64,000 nucleotides of DNA from an uncultured Clostridia bacterium (GCA_934463165.1 CAKSJG010000005.1:37916-101915); one strand, 5' to 3'; shown: positions 19,971-29,323, counted from the first letter of the stretch. The notes: a model not told the origin generated them from the letters alone. Numbers and translations are program-made.

Positions 19971-20027
19971 TTATAGGATATGATACCGCGCGCTCCGGCA
20001 TTAGCCCTGTGTTTTGCACCAAAAATT

Positions 20028-20072
20028 AAAAGGCTATGAAATACTTTAAAAGTAAATTCATAGCCTTTGGTT
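20028..20072 (-). terminator. Bidirectional hairpin terminator between convergent units
   Basis: Stem AAAAGGCTATGAA / TTCATAGCCTTT with an internal ACTTT / AAAGT pairing. T-rich sequence on both sides suits the minus-strand gene at 20124 and the remnant upstream. Confidence 0.7.
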
Positions 20073-20123
20073 TTGGCAGATTACAAACCGATAACTGCTT
20101 TTATTTGGTTATACCATTATAAA

Positions 20124-22700
20124 TTATTTTTTAATACATTTTGTAACGGTAGCTTCATCAACCTTATCCGCAATGCACACAACGACAATATTTCCTTTTT
20201 GAACTATTACAGGACTGTTCAGCTTAGTCATTTCGGCAGGCATATAGGTTCTGTAATCGTTTTTCTTGTTTTCTATACGTTTTTTCACCTTTTCAACAAG
20301 AGCTTTTGCGCTCTTTTCGGAGTCTGCTTCAAACACGGCTATTTCTTCTGCCGTTGATCCTCCGCCGAGATAAAGCGCAGCGGAACATATTGTTTTTGTA
20401 TCGGGATTATAATTCGATACGGTGAGTGTATCGCTTACTTTTGCAAGCTTGTCTTTAAATTTAACGGCAGAAAGAACATTTTCTGCAATTTTTACGGTGT
20501 CGTATTTTCCGCCGCCTTTAAATACCTTTTTGACGGTTTTGGTCATTTTTTTGTTGCTGCCGACTCCGACTGCATGCGTCTTGAAATATTCCGTAAGCTC
20601 TCTGTAACCGCTCGGATTAAGGTGTATTCCGTCCGAACTGTCTGCCGCAGGGAGATATCCGTCCTCTCCTGCAAATTTTGAGTTGCTGTCAATATAATAG
20701 CATTCTTTTTCTTTTGCAAGTTCAATAAGTTTTTCGTTAAATTTTTTGACAGTATCGTTTTTAATCGTCGAAGATGACGATTTCGCTTGTGATACGGGCA
20801 TAATGGATTCAATATAAATCAGCGTTCCGGGCATTTCTTCTTTAACTCGGTCGATAAATGACGAATATCTTTTCAGGTATCCTTCCGGATCATTATAGCT
20901 TATCTCATTTGTTCCGAGCATGATATATATTTTTCCCACTTTGTCCATATCGCGAAGTGTTTCAATAACGGTTTTTCCGCTGTCAAGCGCCGAATTTTCA
21001 AGCTTTTGAGTATTAAGTCCCGTCTGACAAATGAACGTCGAGTTTAAACCGGAAAAGAATTTTATTCCCATTGTCAGTGAGTCACCGATAAACACTGCAT
21101 CGTCAAAATATGAATCATCTACTTTGTCGAGCTCAGGAACCACGCCGTAGCTTACGTCGGGAACATTGGTGTATGTTGATGTTTTTGAGAATGCAGTTAT
21201 TTTGGCAAGGTTGTTATCTGTCATAAACATATTTTGGTTATAAAGCATTAAAACATCCTTTATTCCGTTTGAATACAGATATTCAAAAATATCGTCGGTA
21301 AAATAACGCATGTCAATCATGTATATCTCACTGTAATGATTAGCCAAAAACGGTGCAAGAGAATGTGCGTACGAATCTTTTATAACCGCAAGCTTTTTAC
21401 CGGTTTTACAATTGCTTTTTATAACGGAGAGTGCATGATTACCGTCGAGGTAATATGAGTATTTGTCTTTTGTTGAAAGTTTCTTTTCGTTATAAAGAGT
21501 ATCAAGCTTTTCATTATCCGCCGGAAAGCTTACCGAAGCTTTAAAGCCTTTGTCAAGAGTGTATTTAAATATACTGTCGGCTTCGGTGCTTGGGAATCCC
21601 GAGTTTGACCATGTTGTACCGCAGAAGTCTTCTGATTTTGTTTCTCTTTTAAAATGCTCCAAACCGTACGGCTCATATGAAAGCGCTTTTCCGAGAGCAT
21701 TATATGTCCAATAGCTTCCGAGTGCTGTCTGATGATGGTCGGTGCGGTAATATATATATTCGTTTTTGTGTTTTTCAAGAGTTTGTTTGGTATCTGCGAC
21801 GGTTACGTTTTTCTGATCCTTAAATGCGGCATTAAGCCTGTTTTGGATATCTCCGTATACATTGCTGTAAGCAAATGCCGGCAGTTTGTCCTTCATAATT
21901 TCATATGCCGACGGCACAACGGCAAGCGTGATATTATATCGGCTTACTGCAGCAAGATCCCCTATTGCCTTAATGTTGGAATCGATATTGTCATACGTAA
22001 GTTCCGATGCATTTTCAATGAGATAATTGTCCTTGCACATCAGAATATCGTGATTTTCTTTTTTTCCTGTCATACGCTCATAACGTCTTTTCATCGATAC
22101 AAATGAATTACGGAATACAAACTGATCGGAAACATAGCTTTCAAATCCGGTCATAAAGCTTCCGTCCGTAAGCGATGTAAAAGATATATCCGGAAACTGT
22201 GCGAGCGTTCTGTTTTCCATCTCCGAAATTTTATCCGCAGGGGCAAGCAAATTGAGAACAAGCAACAGAGTCAAAAATCCCGGAATCAGCAGACATGAGA
22301 TCTTCCGTGCATTGTCTTTTTGACATATGCATTTTAAAAACTCTTTGATTTTATATAACACGCTTCCGTTTGGGTCAGACTGCATGTAGCTTGTCATATC
22401 GGGAAACATATCTTTCAGAGAGTGGATTATTATATCTCCGTCTTTATCGTAGTCCGTGTTTTCATCGGGTTTGTTTTTTATATTAATCGAAAATGACTTT
22501 CTCTCTTTTTTGGATGCATGTGTTTTTTCGGCTTTGACGGCTGCCGAACTTTTTTCGTATGCGGCGGGGTTTTTGCTTTTTTCAAGAAACCGTTTGAACA
22601 TTTCTTCTTCATGCAAAAACAAATCGTCAAGATCGGAATCCGATTTGTTTGATGCTTCACCCGCGGTATTTACTTTTGTTTTATTTAAATTATCATTCAT
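20124..22700 (-). CDS. DHHW - SGNH hydrolase - DUF4358 fusion membrane protein
   Basis: An 858-residue protein with one N-terminal membrane segment (about 134-152, CLLIPGFLTLLLVLNLL) after a long charged cytoplasmic stretch; the rest should be outside. Residues about 155-500 fit the DHHW/AlgX-like family (FVFRNSFVSMKRRYE, catalytic-type YYRTDHHQT near residue 318). Residues about 530-700 are an SGNH/GDSL hydrolase (FIGDSLTMG, LGTNEISYN, DGIHLNPSGY). Residues about 725-858 match DUF4358 (AALYLGGGSTAEEIAVFEAD). Partners of MBOAT proteins of this kind transfer acetyl groups to exported polysaccharides. The MBOAT gene lies 19 bases upstream on the same strand, so the pair probably acylates a surface glycan. 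Both an acyltransferase-like and a hydrolase-like domain in one chain is unusual. Ribosome site GGGAGG precedes the ATG. Confidence 0.82.
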   Translation of the reverse strand: MNDNLNKTKVNTAGEASNKSDSDLDDLFLHEEEMFKRFLEKSKNPAAYEKSSAAVKAEKTHASKKERKSFSINIKNKPDENTDYDKDGDIIIHSLKDMFPDMTSYMQSDPNGSVLYKIKEFLKCICQKDNARKISCLLIPGFLTLLLVLNLLAPADKISEMENRTLAQFPDISFTSLTDGSFMTGFESYVSDQFVFRNSFVSMKRRYERMTGKKENHDILMCKDNYLIENASELTYDNIDSNIKAIGDLAAVSRYNITLAVVPSAYEIMKDKLPAFAYSNVYGDIQNRLNAAFKDQKNVTVADTKQTLEKHKNEYIYYRTDHHQTALGSYWTYNALGKALSYEPYGLEHFKRETKSEDFCGTTWSNSGFPSTEADSIFKYTLDKGFKASVSFPADNEKLDTLYNEKKLSTKDKYSYYLDGNHALSVIKSNCKTGKKLAVIKDSYAHSLAPFLANHYSEIYMIDMRYFTDDIFEYLYSNGIKDVLMLYNQNMFMTDNNLAKITAFSKTSTYTNVPDVSYGVVPELDKVDDSYFDDAVFIGDSLTMGIKFFSGLNSTFICQTGLNTQKLENSALDSGKTVIETLRDMDKVGKIYIMLGTNEISYNDPEGYLKRYSSFIDRVKEEMPGTLIYIESIMPVSQAKSSSSTIKNDTVKKFNEKLIELAKEKECYYIDSNSKFAGEDGYLPAADSSDGIHLNPSGYRELTEYFKTHAVGVGSNKKMTKTVKKVFKGGGKYDTVKIAENVLSAVKFKDKLAKVSDTLTVSNYNPDTKTICSAALYLGGGSTAEEIAVFEADSEKSAKALVEKVKKRIENKKNDYRTYMPAEMTKLNSPVIVQKGNIVVVCIADKVDEATVTKCIKK

Positions 22701-22719
22701 TTATATTCGCCTCCCGTCT

Positions 22720-24159
22720 TTAGAATCTGAAATATAAGAACGGATTGTATGTGTCATCAACAAGATATGCTATGCACACAAACATTATAATGAAAGAAAG
22801 CAGCGGTTTGAGCCAGAAAAGCTTTCCTTTTGTAAGGTTGTTAAAAAACTTTTTCGGCCCCGGTGTAGCTCCGATAATTGCGCATATAAATATTATTGCA
22901 TATGAAAACAGTCTGTATAAAAACAGGTTGTCCGTAATTCCAAAGTCGGTAACGTTAAACATATGTCCGATATATGCAAATGCAGCGGTGAAATTTTCTG
23001 ATGCAAACAGTACCCATCCGATCATAACAATAACCATAGAGTATATGTGCTTGACAAATGACGGCCATTTGTCGATTTTTTCGCCTATAAAGCGTTTTTC
23101 GATTATGAGAAGTATTCCGTAATACAATCCCCATGCCAAAAAGTTAAAGCTTGCTCCGTGCCACATACCCGTAAGAAGCCACACGATAAGCAAATTGGTA
23201 TATCTGCGGATTACGGCTCTTTTTTCGTTTGAAAGCTTAATTCCCAAAAACGGTTTTTTGCCTTCGTAATTCTCGGCATAAACTCTGCTGCCCCCGAGAG
23301 GAATATATACGTATTCCTTAAACCAGCTGCTGAGACTGATGTGCCATCTTCTCCAGAATTCCGTAATACTTTTTGAAATGTACGGATAATTAAAGTTTTC
23401 GCAAAATTCAAAGCCGAACATCTTTCCGAGACCGATAGCCATATCTGAATAACCGGAAAAATCATAATATATCTGGAATGTATATGCAGCTATTCCGAGC
23501 CATGCCGAAAGCATCGATATATGCCCGCCGCCGTTTGTGATCTCCCAAAGCTTGCCGACATTGTTTGCAATAAGCACTTTTTTTGCAAGACCGGCACAGA
23601 ATCTGTAAAGACCTTCGCTGAACATGTGAATTTTTTGAGGATGATACGGAAGCTGCTCCGCAATATCATCATAGCGCACAATAGGACCGGCTATAAGCTG
23701 CGGGAAGAACGTCAGATAAAGTCCGAAAGAAACAAAGCTTCTTTGAAGTTTTGTTTTGCCTCTGTATACATCGATGCAGTATGAAAGTGCCTGAAATGTA
23801 TAAAATGAAATTCCGACAGGAAGCGCAAGTTTTAAAAGCGGGATGTTTGTTCTTATCACGGAGTTCACGCTTGATATAAAGAAATCGGAATATTTAAATA
23901 TAAACAGCAGCCCGATATTTACGGCTACCGTAAACGCCATTGCACCTTTGCTTTTTGATTTGTCAAGCACAAAGCCCATACCGTAGTTAAATATTGCCGA
24001 GAACAACATAAGGGTAATGTATGTCGGTTCACCCCATGCATAAAATACGAGACTGAGTACAAAAAGTGTGAAATTCTTCCATTGTCCGGGCACGACGGCA
24101 TAAATAAAAATCGTCGGGATCAAAAAGTAAAACAAAAATAATACACTTGAAAAAACCAT
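22720..24159 (-). CDS. MBOAT family O-acyltransferase (AlgI/DltB-like)
   Basis: A 479-residue multi-spanning membrane protein. Start ATG at 24159 is preferred to the upstream in-frame GTG (24183): AGGGGTG is properly spaced from it and MVFSSVLFLFYFLIPT is the usual AlgI-family opening. The catalytic His sits in LLTGMWHGASFNFLAWGLYY, and FWRRWHISLSSWFKEYVYIP is the other conserved segment. The family moves an acyl group, usually acetyl, across the membrane to an extracellular acceptor. Its partner is the DHHW-SGNH protein directly downstream. The acceptor glycan is not identifiable; the O-antigen-ligase-like protein encoded divergently may act on the same polymer. Confidence 0.92.
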   Translation of the reverse strand: MVFSSVLFLFYFLIPTIFIYAVVPGQWKNFTLFVLSLVFYAWGEPTYITLMLFSAIFNYGMGFVLDKSKSKGAMAFTVAVNIGLLFIFKYSDFFISSVNSVIRTNIPLLKLALPVGISFYTFQALSYCIDVYRGKTKLQRSFVSFGLYLTFFPQLIAGPIVRYDDIAEQLPYHPQKIHMFSEGLYRFCAGLAKKVLIANNVGKLWEITNGGGHISMLSAWLGIAAYTFQIYYDFSGYSDMAIGLGKMFGFEFCENFNYPYISKSITEFWRRWHISLSSWFKEYVYIPLGGSRVYAENYEGKKPFLGIKLSNEKRAVIRRYTNLLIVWLLTGMWHGASFNFLAWGLYYGILLIIEKRFIGEKIDKWPSFVKHIYSMVIVMIGWVLFASENFTAAFAYIGHMFNVTDFGITDNLFLYRLFSYAIIFICAIIGATPGPKKFFNNLTKGKLFWLKPLLSFIIMFVCIAYLVDDTYNPFLYFRF

Positions 24160-24191
24160 TACATTAAACACCCCTATAAACACAATAATTA

Positions 24192-24220
24192 ATTATAACA
24201 TAATACGACAAAAAAGTCTA
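24192..24220 (-). promoter_or_regulatory. Promoter of the MBOAT-DHHW operon
   Basis: On the minus strand TAGACT (24220-24215), 17-base spacer, TATAAT (24197-24192), about 33 bases before the ATG. Confidence 0.55.
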
Positions 24221-24271
24221 TATAAATTTTTTATAAAATATAAAATATTTATATATTGTGGGTGTTTGCAA

Positions 24272-24300
24272 TTGACTTAACAAAATATAGATGATATAAT
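24272..24300 (+). promoter_or_regulatory. Promoter of the DUF4330 gene
   Basis: TTGACT at 24272-24277 and TATAAT at 24295-24300 with a 17-base spacer; ribosome site AAGGAG follows at 24329. Confidence 0.75.
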
Positions 24301-24343
24301 ATATTCTTGAATATAATACCAATTTTTTAAGGAGATGTTTATA

Positions 24344-24817
24344 ATGGCAGAAAAAAGGAAAATAAAATTTAATCCTATTGACTGTATTATTCTTTTGGTA
24401 ATAATTGCCGCTGTTGCATTTGTTGCCTATAAAGTTGTGGGACAAAAGGCAATGACGAATGCCGACGGCACAAAATATGAGATAACCTATTATTTTGAAG
24501 AGGTTCCGGATTATGCTGCGGATATTATAAAAAAGGGAGACCCGATCCTCGATGAAGCAAAAAATATTCCTCTCGGCAAAATTACGGATGTAAAAACCGG
24601 CGAAGCAGCAATCTATTCTCCGGACTCAAGCGGAATGATTCAAAAAAGCTCCAAGGAAGATTATAAATCCGTAACATTAACAACCGAGGTAATTGCTTCC
24701 GACTATGAATACGGTGTTGAAATATCCGGAGCAAAATACGGTGTGGGACATACGTTCACGGTTCGTGCCGGAAAATCCAAGCTTTACGGTAAGGTTAAAG
24801 CAATAGAAAAGAAATAA
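24344..24817 (+). CDS. DUF4330 membrane-anchored protein
   Basis: A 157-residue protein with one N-terminal membrane helix (CIILLVIIAAVAFVAYKVV) and an extracytoplasmic beta-rich domain ending GKSKLYGKVKAIE. This matches the DUF4330 family, found beside polysaccharide ligase and assembly genes in Clostridia; its biochemical role is not known. Start at 24344 is chosen over 24335 because the latter overlaps the AAGGAG ribosome site. It is followed 24 bases later by the O-antigen-ligase-like gene, so the two are likely an operon for surface glycan assembly. Confidence 0.75.
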   Translation: MAEKRKIKFNPIDCIILLVIIAAVAFVAYKVVGQKAMTNADGTKYEITYYFEEVPDYAADIIKKGDPILDEAKNIPLGKITDVKTGEAAIYSPDSSGMIQKSSKEDYKSVTLTTEVIASDYEYGVEISGAKYGVGHTFTVRAGKSKLYGKVKAIEKK

Positions 24818-24841
24818 CAGTTTTTCGGGAGGGTTGACTCC

Positions 24842-26377
24842 ATGTTTGAAAACAGTATGGCTTTGCATGTTTTTTTAGCGGTGAAGCAATTTGTTTTGTC
24901 ATTTTATGACTCATCGGTGACGAAAAGAGTTATAATGCGATTTGTCGCTTTTTTAAAAAGATACTTTGAAAACAGCATTGTTTACAGGATTTTCATGTGC
25001 AAGTCTCCGGCTGAGAATATGCGCAGAAAATCCGTGATTTACCGTGCGGTTTCCGCATCGGTCAATTCAATTGTATCTGTTTTTTCGCGTCTGTATTTGT
25101 ATATCAAAAAAAATAACACATCCGGCATAAACAGATATATTTTTGATACCTTGTCCGAAAAAAAGTATTTTGCATATGAATATTTTTGTGCTGCGCTTAT
25201 AGCCGTAATGCTTATTGTGCCCCATAATTATTGGAATAATCTTTATGCGGTTTTGTTTGCGTTTGCTCTTTTGGGGCTTTACTTTTTGCGGGCGGTTTCA
25301 AAATCGGGCAAAGTGGGAATAAATGTATATGCCGTTCCGGCAAGTCTTGTATCATTTTTGATTATTACGGTAAGCTCCGCGGTTATGAGCCCGGACCGTG
25401 CCGATTCGCTCAGGATTGCTCTGTTCTTTTTTTCGTCCGTTATATTTATGCTCGTCATATGCGACGGAACCGGCAGTGCATTAAAGCTTAAAAATATGGT
25501 AAGCATAATACTTGCCGCTCTTTTAATAATGAGCCTGTATGCAATATGGCAAAATCATGTAGGGGTCGATGTTGTTGCCGAGCTTACGGATTTAAATGCA
25601 AATGAAGGAATGCCGGGGAGAGTATACTCAACCTTTGAAAATCCGAATAATTTTGCCGAGGCAATAGTGCTTTTAATTCCTTTTACCTATGCTTTGTTCA
25701 TAATTTCCGAAAAGAAAATATCAAAACTTGTATATGCGGGAATTTTTGCGGTTTCGGCAGTGGCTCTTCTCATGACATATTCGCGTTCATGTTATGTCTC
25801 TTTTGCAATAGCTACCGTGATATTTTTGATTTTATACGATTGGAAATATATCATTCCGCTTGCAGTTGTCGGGATTACGGCGATACCGTTTTTGCCCGAA
25901 AGCGTGCTTAACAGGATACTTACAATCGGATCAATGAACGATACAAGTAATTTCTACAGAATATATCTTTGGGGCGGTATAATAAAGATGATTTCCGTCT
26001 ACTGGGTAACCGGCGTCGGTCTCGGCCCCGGTGCATTTGCCGCGGTTTATCCGCGTTTTGCACATCATTTTGCAACAACCGCGCCCCATTCGCACATGCT
26101 TTATCTTGAGCTGATTGTGGAGCTCGGAATAATCGGCGCCGTAAGCTTTTTTGTGTTTATATTTTTTGTGTTTAAAAAGGGACTCTCAACCTTCAATAAA
26201 ACGTCAAAAGAATTAAGATGCCTTATCATTGCGGCAGTAAGCGGCCTTTGCGGCATTGCTTTTTCGTGTGCGGCAGAGTATATATGGTTTTATCCGAGGG
26301 TTATGTTTGTATATTGGATAGTAATAGGTATACTATTGTGCGCCGTAAGGCTTTCCGAAATTGGGAAAAAAGCATAA
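24842..26377 (+). CDS. O-antigen ligase / Wzy-like polysaccharide polymerase family protein
   Basis: A 511-residue integral membrane protein with about ten to twelve hydrophobic segments. It shows the WaaL/Wzy_C pattern: RVYSTFENPNNFAEAIVLLI, LLMTYSRSCYVSFAIATVIF, then a large outer loop with GVGLGPGAFAAVYPRF and TAPHSHMLYLELIVELGIIG. Family members join or polymerise lipid-linked glycans on the outer face of the membrane. In a Gram-positive this suggests surface polysaccharide assembly. The first about 120 residues are an amphipathic, Lys-rich extension before the first membrane segment. GGGAGG precedes the ATG. Confidence 0.85.
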   Translation: MFENSMALHVFLAVKQFVLSFYDSSVTKRVIMRFVAFLKRYFENSIVYRIFMCKSPAENMRRKSVIYRAVSASVNSIVSVFSRLYLYIKKNNTSGINRYIFDTLSEKKYFAYEYFCAALIAVMLIVPHNYWNNLYAVLFAFALLGLYFLRAVSKSGKVGINVYAVPASLVSFLIITVSSAVMSPDRADSLRIALFFFSSVIFMLVICDGTGSALKLKNMVSIILAALLIMSLYAIWQNHVGVDVVAELTDLNANEGMPGRVYSTFENPNNFAEAIVLLIPFTYALFIISEKKISKLVYAGIFAVSAVALLMTYSRSCYVSFAIATVIFLILYDWKYIIPLAVVGITAIPFLPESVLNRILTIGSMNDTSNFYRIYLWGGIIKMISVYWVTGVGLGPGAFAAVYPRFAHHFATTAPHSHMLYLELIVELGIIGAVSFFVFIFFVFKKGLSTFNKTSKELRCLIIAAVSGLCGIAFSCAAEYIWFYPRVMFVYWIVIGILLCAVRLSEIGKKA

Positions 26378-26392
26378 AAATTTATAAAATAC

Positions 26393-26421
26393 TTGACAAA
26401 AGGCAAAAAATATATTATCAT
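26393..26421 (+). promoter_or_regulatory. Promoter of ylxM-ffh
   Basis: TTGACA at 26393-26398, 17-base spacer, TATCAT at 26416-26421. Confidence 0.7.
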
Positions 26422-26477
26422 ATGTAAAGTGATTTGCTTTACAGATCATATGCCCGTAAATTCGGAGGTGTATATCT

Positions 26478-26816
26478 ATGAAAAATCTCCGCACGGCATA
26501 TCTTCTTGATTTTTATGATAATATGCTGAGCAGTAAACAGCGTGAAATTCTTGACATGTATTACCGCGAGGATATGTCTCTTGCAGAGATATCGTCCGAG
26601 ATCGGCATGACGCGTCAGGGTGTATATGATTATATAAAGCGCGGCGAGAAAGAAATTACATCCATGGAAGATAAAATGCGGCTCATGGATAGATTTTTGG
26701 AGATATCAAAGGCTATAGATACATTTGAAAGCCTTGTTAAATGCGGCGAAGTAATTGACAGTGAGACATATGATAAAATTAAGAGTGAAATTGAGAAAAT
26801 AAAGTCTCTTATATAA
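26478..26816 (+). CDS. ylxM: YlxM-like UPF0122 helix-turn-helix protein
   Basis: A 112-residue protein with a sigma-70 region 4-like helix-turn-helix (LSSKQREILDMYYREDMSL, AEISSEIGMTRQGVYDYIKR). The family sits upstream of ffh in Firmicutes and is linked to the signal recognition particle; in streptococci it binds SRP components. GGAGG precedes the ATG and ffh follows 63 bases later in the same direction, the classical arrangement. Confidence 0.92.
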   Translation: MKNLRTAYLLDFYDNMLSSKQREILDMYYREDMSLAEISSEIGMTRQGVYDYIKRGEKEITSMEDKMRLMDRFLEISKAIDTFESLVKCGEVIDSETYDKIKSEIEKIKSLI

Positions 26817-26879
26817 AAATAAATTGCCGGTATGCGGCAATGATTGGAAAAGATTGGTTTTTCGGAAAGGAGACGGCAT

Positions 26880-28220
26880 ATGGCATTTGAAAATCTTTCG
26901 GATAAGCTCCAGCAGACATTTAAAAAGCTGCGCGGCAGGGGCAAAATATCCGAGGCGGATCTTAAAGCTGCAATGAGAGAAGTTAAACTTGCGCTTTTGG
27001 AGGCTGATGTTAACTTTAAGGTTGTTAAAGATTTTATCAAAACCGTTTCGGATAAGGCAATCGGAGCTAATGTTCTTGAGAGCCTCACTCCGGAGCAGCA
27101 GGTTATAAAGATAGTTAACGAAGAGCTTACGGCTCTTATGGGTGAAAAGGCAGAAAAAATTCAGTATTCGTCAAAATCACCGACGGTTATAATGATGGCA
27201 GGTCTGCAAGGTGCAGGTAAAACCACAACAAGCGGTAAAATAGGCGGCATGCTGAAAAAACAGGGCAAGAGACCTCTTCTTGCCGCATGCGACGTTTACA
27301 GACCGGCTGCAAGAAAGCAGCTGCAGGTTGTCGGTTCAAAGCTTGATATACCCGTTTTTTCGATTGATGATTCAAACGATGCGGTTTATATTGCAAAGCA
27401 GAGCGTGGAGCATGCAAAGCGCCACGGTAATGATGTTGTTATTATAGATACCGCCGGAAGACTTCACCTGAACGAAGAACTCATGGATGAGCTTCTGAAC
27501 ATAAAAAACGAGCTTGAACCGTCTGAAATACTCCTTGTGCTCGATGCAATGACCGGTCAGGACGCGGTGAACGTAGCTGAAGCTTTTGATGAAAAGCTTG
27601 ATGTTACGGGTATTGTTCTTACTAAGCTTGACGGTGATACACGAGGCGGTGCGGCGCTTTCGGTAAGGGCAGTAACGGGCAAGCCGATAAAGCTTGTCGG
27701 TCAGGGAGAAAAGCTTGACGATATGGATTGGTTTTATCCTGATCGTATGGCATCGAGAATTCTCGGAATGGGCGATGTGCTTACGCTTATTGACAAAGCC
27801 CAGCAGGCTTTCGATGAAAAACAGGCGCGCGAGCTTGAAGAAAAAATTCGTCATCAGAGTTTTACGCTTGATGATTATCTTGCGCAGATGCAGCAAATGA
27901 AAAAAATGGGTCCGCTTCAGGATCTTTTGAAGATGATTCCGGGAGTTAACGCGTCGGCGCTGAACTCCGCAAATATAGATGAAAGAAAACTCGGCAGAAT
28001 AGAAGCTATGATTACTTCAATGACACCGTCCGAAAGAGATAATCCGTCAATATTAAATTCATCGCGCAAAAAGCGTGTTGCCGACGGATGCGGTGTAAAG
28101 GTACAGGATGTTAATATGTTTCTTAAGCAATTTGATCAGATGCAGAAAATGATGAAGCAGTTCAGCAATCCTAAGAAGATGAAGCGCCTTTCGGGCGGCT
28201 TCGGCAATCTTTTCAGATAA
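26880..28220 (+). CDS. ffh: Signal recognition particle protein Ffh
   Basis: The 446-residue GTPase of the signal recognition particle, which binds signal sequences and SRP RNA and docks with FtsY. N domain (MAFENLSDKLQQTFKKLRG), G domain with P-loop GLQGAGKTTTSGKIG, VIIDTAGRLHLNEELM, TKLDGDTRGGAALS, then a methionine-rich M domain (QMQQMKKMGPLQDLLKMIPG, QKMMKQFSNPKKMKRL). Start 26880 follows AAAGGAG at 26866-26872; the longer frame from 26844 would place that site inside the gene. Confidence 0.97.
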   Translation: MAFENLSDKLQQTFKKLRGRGKISEADLKAAMREVKLALLEADVNFKVVKDFIKTVSDKAIGANVLESLTPEQQVIKIVNEELTALMGEKAEKIQYSSKSPTVIMMAGLQGAGKTTTSGKIGGMLKKQGKRPLLAACDVYRPAARKQLQVVGSKLDIPVFSIDDSNDAVYIAKQSVEHAKRHGNDVVIIDTAGRLHLNEELMDELLNIKNELEPSEILLVLDAMTGQDAVNVAEAFDEKLDVTGIVLTKLDGDTRGGAALSVRAVTGKPIKLVGQGEKLDDMDWFYPDRMASRILGMGDVLTLIDKAQQAFDEKQARELEEKIRHQSFTLDDYLAQMQQMKKMGPLQDLLKMIPGVNASALNSANIDERKLGRIEAMITSMTPSERDNPSILNSSRKKRVADGCGVKVQDVNMFLKQFDQMQKMMKQFSNPKKMKRLSGGFGNLFR

Positions 28221-28254
28221 AAAAGGATTAAAAAACTAACGGAGGTGAAATATA

Positions 28255-28497
28255 ATGGTAAAAATTCGTTTAAAAAGAATGGGAGCAAAGAAAAACCCGT
28301 TTTACAGAATTGTTGTAGCAGACTCAAGATATCCGAGAGACGGCAGATTTATCGAGCAGATCGGTACTTACAATCCCCTTACGGATCCTTCCACAATTAA
28401 TGTTGACAATGAGAAGGCTGTAAAATGGCTCAGTCAGGGCGCTCAGCCGACTGATACAGTAAAACAGATTCTGAAAATCAGCGGAGCTGTAAAATAA
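28255..28497 (+). CDS. rpsP: 30S ribosomal protein S16
   Basis: An 80-residue protein with the S16 signature MVKIRLKRMGAKKNPFYRIV and DSRYPRDGRFIEQIGTYNP. It helps assemble the 30S body. ACGGAGGTGAAAT precedes the ATG. Position after ffh and before khpA is standard. Confidence 0.97.
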   Translation: MVKIRLKRMGAKKNPFYRIVVADSRYPRDGRFIEQIGTYNPLTDPSTINVDNEKAVKWLSQGAQPTDTVKQILKISGAVK

Positions 28498-28518
28498 GTT
28501 TCGGGAGGTAGAATCAAT

Positions 28519-28746
28519 ATGAAAGAATTACTTGAATTTATTGCAAAATCTCTTGTGGATCACCCCGAAGACGTCAGCGTTACGGAATCTCAGAGCGCTT
28601 CTTCACTTGTGCTTGAACTTCATGTAAATGAAAGTGATATGGGCAAGGTTATAGGAAAACAGGGCAGAATTGCAAAGTCAATCCGCGCTGTTGTTAAAGC
28701 GGCTGCAAGCAGAGAAAACAAAAAGGTAATTGTAGAGATTGTTTGA
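28519..28746 (+). CDS. khpA: KH-domain RNA-binding protein KhpA
   Basis: A 75-residue single KH domain with the GxxG loop (MGKVIGKQGRIAKSIRAVVK). KhpA partners with KhpB/Jag in cell-wall and small-RNA functions in Firmicutes. It lies 21 bases after rpsP with a GGGAGG ribosome site; a terminator follows. Confidence 0.92.
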   Translation: MKELLEFIAKSLVDHPEDVSVTESQSASSLVLELHVNESDMGKVIGKQGRIAKSIRAVVKAAASRENKKVIVEIV

Positions 28747-28764
28747 TTACGCAGTAAATTATTT

Positions 28765-28805
28765 GCCACGGGATTTAATATTTCGTGGCTTTTATTCTTT
28801 TTTCC
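28765..28805 (+). terminator. Terminator after khpA
   Basis: GCCACG / CGTGGC stem with 13-base loop, then TTTTATTCTTTTTT. It lies just upstream of rimM, so some read-through is likely. Confidence 0.65.
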
Positions 28806-28824
28806 GTGAAAGGGTGTGCTGGTG

Positions 28825-29322
28825 ATGAATGATATGATAGAAGTCGGTCAGATAGTAAATACAAGAGGTTTAAAGGGCGAGGTAAAGGTTGTCCCGTATA
28901 CGGATTATCCTGAATTTTTCGAAGAGATTTCGGGTGTGGAAACAGACGACGGAAAATACCGTGAAATAGAAGACGTAAAATATATCAAGGGCAGTGTTAT
29001 ATTAAAGCTTAAAGGAACCGATTCTGTTGAAGAAGCCGAAAAAATGCGCAGACGCATGCTGTACGTTTCCAGAGAAGAAATAGGCGAGCTGCCGCAGGGT
29101 GTGTATCTGATTGCCGACATTATAGGACTTGAGGTTCATGATGATAAAAAAAGCTACGGCCATGTGACTGACGTTATTCAAACGGGAAGCAATGATGTTT
29201 ATGTTGTGGAAAAAGACGGAGAAAAACCGCTTCTGATACCTGCACTCAAAAGCGTTATTCTTGAAACAAATATAGATGACAAATTTATTTTGGTAAAATT
29301 ACCCGAGGGATTGATTGATTAA
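28825..29322 (+). CDS. rimM: 16S rRNA processing protein RimM
   Basis: A 165-residue protein that binds S19 and helps mature the 3' domain of the 30S subunit. Visible: IEVGQIVNTRGLKGEVKVVP at the start and the PRC-barrel half (GLEVHDDKKSYGHVTDVIQT, LLIPALKSVILETNID). Start at 28825 is preferred over an in-frame GTG at 28816 because AAAGGGTG lies about 10 bases before it. trmD begins one base after its stop. Confidence 0.93.
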   Translation: MNDMIEVGQIVNTRGLKGEVKVVPYTDYPEFFEEISGVETDDGKYREIEDVKYIKGSVILKLKGTDSVEEAEKMRRRMLYVSREEIGELPQGVYLIADIIGLEVHDDKKSYGHVTDVIQTGSNDVYVVEKDGEKPLLIPALKSVILETNIDDKFILVKLPEGLID

Positions 29323-29323
29323 G

